This document shows positions 5,405 to 5,786 of a DNA stretch of 5,786 nt, piece by piece. Source of the DNA: an uncultured Alphaproteobacteria bacterium (GTDB lineage Bacteria > Pseudomonadota > Alphaproteobacteria > RF32 > CAG-239); assembly GCA_934248075.1 (NCBI GenBank), contig CAKQKH010000034.1, positions 1-5,786 on the forward strand. The letters run 5' to 3'. The position numbers and the translations under genes are program-made. Position 1 is the stretch's first letter; each line of letters begins with the position of its first letter. The notes under the pieces were generated by a model. The model worked only from the letters and a program-made list of their open reading frames with translations. It searched no databases and was not told the origin of the DNA.

Positions 5405-5786
5405 TGACTGACACCTCATCAACTCATATCATCGTTATCGGCAATGAAAAAGGCGGTACCGGAAAATCTACTATCGCCATGCATTTGGCAATCAAACTTT
5501 TAACCGAAAATTTCAGAGTCGCGGCAATTGATCTGGACGGTCGCCAGGGTTCACTATTTAAGTATATTGAGAATCGCCGCAAATTTTGTGAAAACAATCG
5601 GATAGTCCTGCCCACTCCTCTTAACTATCGTTTTGAACCTGTTGCGGATTATACCAAAATTCCTGAAGAACTGGAAAAATTGGACAACACGATTCGCGAT
5701 CTTTCCGGCAAAGTCGATGCCATAATTATAGACACCCCCGGTAGCAAAAATTATTTGTTTGAGGCGGCTCACGCTTATGCTGACAC
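5404..5786 (+). CDS. mipZ: Division-site positioning ATPase MipZ, 3' end beyond the window
   Basis: The first 127 residues of a ParA/MinD-type P-loop ATPase are present; the family is about 270-280 long, so roughly half is missing at the window edge. Visible are the deviant Walker A motif KGGTGKST (16-23) with signature lysine K16 and P-loop lysine K21, the Walker A' segment IDLDGRQGS (42-50), the MipZ-like ENRR (56-59), and Walker B IIIDTPG (107-113, D110). GNEKGG, DLDxRQ and ENR match Caulobacter MipZ from memory, and D45 corresponds to its hydrolysis residue D42. In Caulobacter, MipZ dimers form a gradient from ParB-bound poles and block FtsZ assembly away from mid-cell. The ATG overlaps the dacA stop (TAATG) and no clear Shine-Dalgarno precedes it, so translation is probably coupled to dacA. 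A generic ParA is the alternative, less likely given RQ and ENR. Confidence 0.88.
   Translation, partial: MTDTSSTHIIVIGNEKGGTGKSTIAMHLAIKLLTENFRVAAIDLDGRQGSLFKYIENRRKFCENNRIVLPTPLNYRFEPVADYTKIPEELEKLDNTIRDLSGKVDAIIIDTPGSKNYLFEAAHAYAD

Noticed and set aside
1..5786. CRISPR arrays, insertion-sequence ends, phage genes, toxin-antitoxin or defence modules.
   Set aside because: No spaced direct repeats, transposase motifs or defence-type domains were found on either strand. The tRNA-His has no visible integrase or duplicated 3' end nearby.

Overview
The window reads as ordinary chromosome from a low-GC, fermentative alphaproteobacterium. The main lineage evidence is the partial gene at the right edge: its N-terminal half matches MipZ, the ParA-like division-site ATPase characteristic of Alphaproteobacteria. 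It is preceded, with a one-base overlap, by a D,D-carboxypeptidase carrying a C-terminal SPOR domain, an architecture common in that class. A full-length bifunctional AdhE implies mixed-acid or ethanol fermentation and so an anaerobic or microaerobic life. The tRNA-His keeps the standard G-1:C73 pair. That argues against the Rhizobiales/Rhodobacterales/Caulobacterales branch, which lost it, and favours a Rhodospirillales-, Rickettsiales- or Holosporales-like lineage, for example the gut-associated uncultured alphaproteobacteria. The lineage assignment is inference.

Layout from left to right. Bases 1-110 hold no convincing gene. They contain two perfect hairpins and resemble a dispersed palindromic element, closed by an intrinsic terminator at about 114-145. 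A MutT-type Nudix hydrolase follows on the minus strand (185-574). It diverges from a small secreted coiled-coil protein of unknown function (673-1134, plus), and the two share an intergenic region with overlapping candidate promoters. The large adhE gene (1211-3838, plus) follows, with an inverted repeat in its leader and a strong terminator at 3845-3873. A minus-strand tRNA-His (3968-4045) has its own promoter and terminator. The last unit is a plus-strand pair: dacA-like D,D-carboxypeptidase (4187-5404) and mipZ (5404 to beyond the window edge).

The genes do not form one pathway. There are four or five independent transcription units: nucleotide-pool sanitation (mutT), an unknown envelope protein, NADH-recycling fermentation (adhE), translation (tRNA-His), and a cell-division/peptidoglycan operon (dacA-mipZ). 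In that last pair, septal wall trimming by a SPOR-targeted carboxypeptidase is genetically coupled to division-site placement.

I see no CRISPR array, insertion sequence, phage gene, toxin-antitoxin pair or defence system. The points most worth a second look are the 28-29-residue repeat in the unknown secreted protein, the inverted repeat ahead of adhE, the palindromic DNA at the left edge, and the dacA-mipZ coupling.
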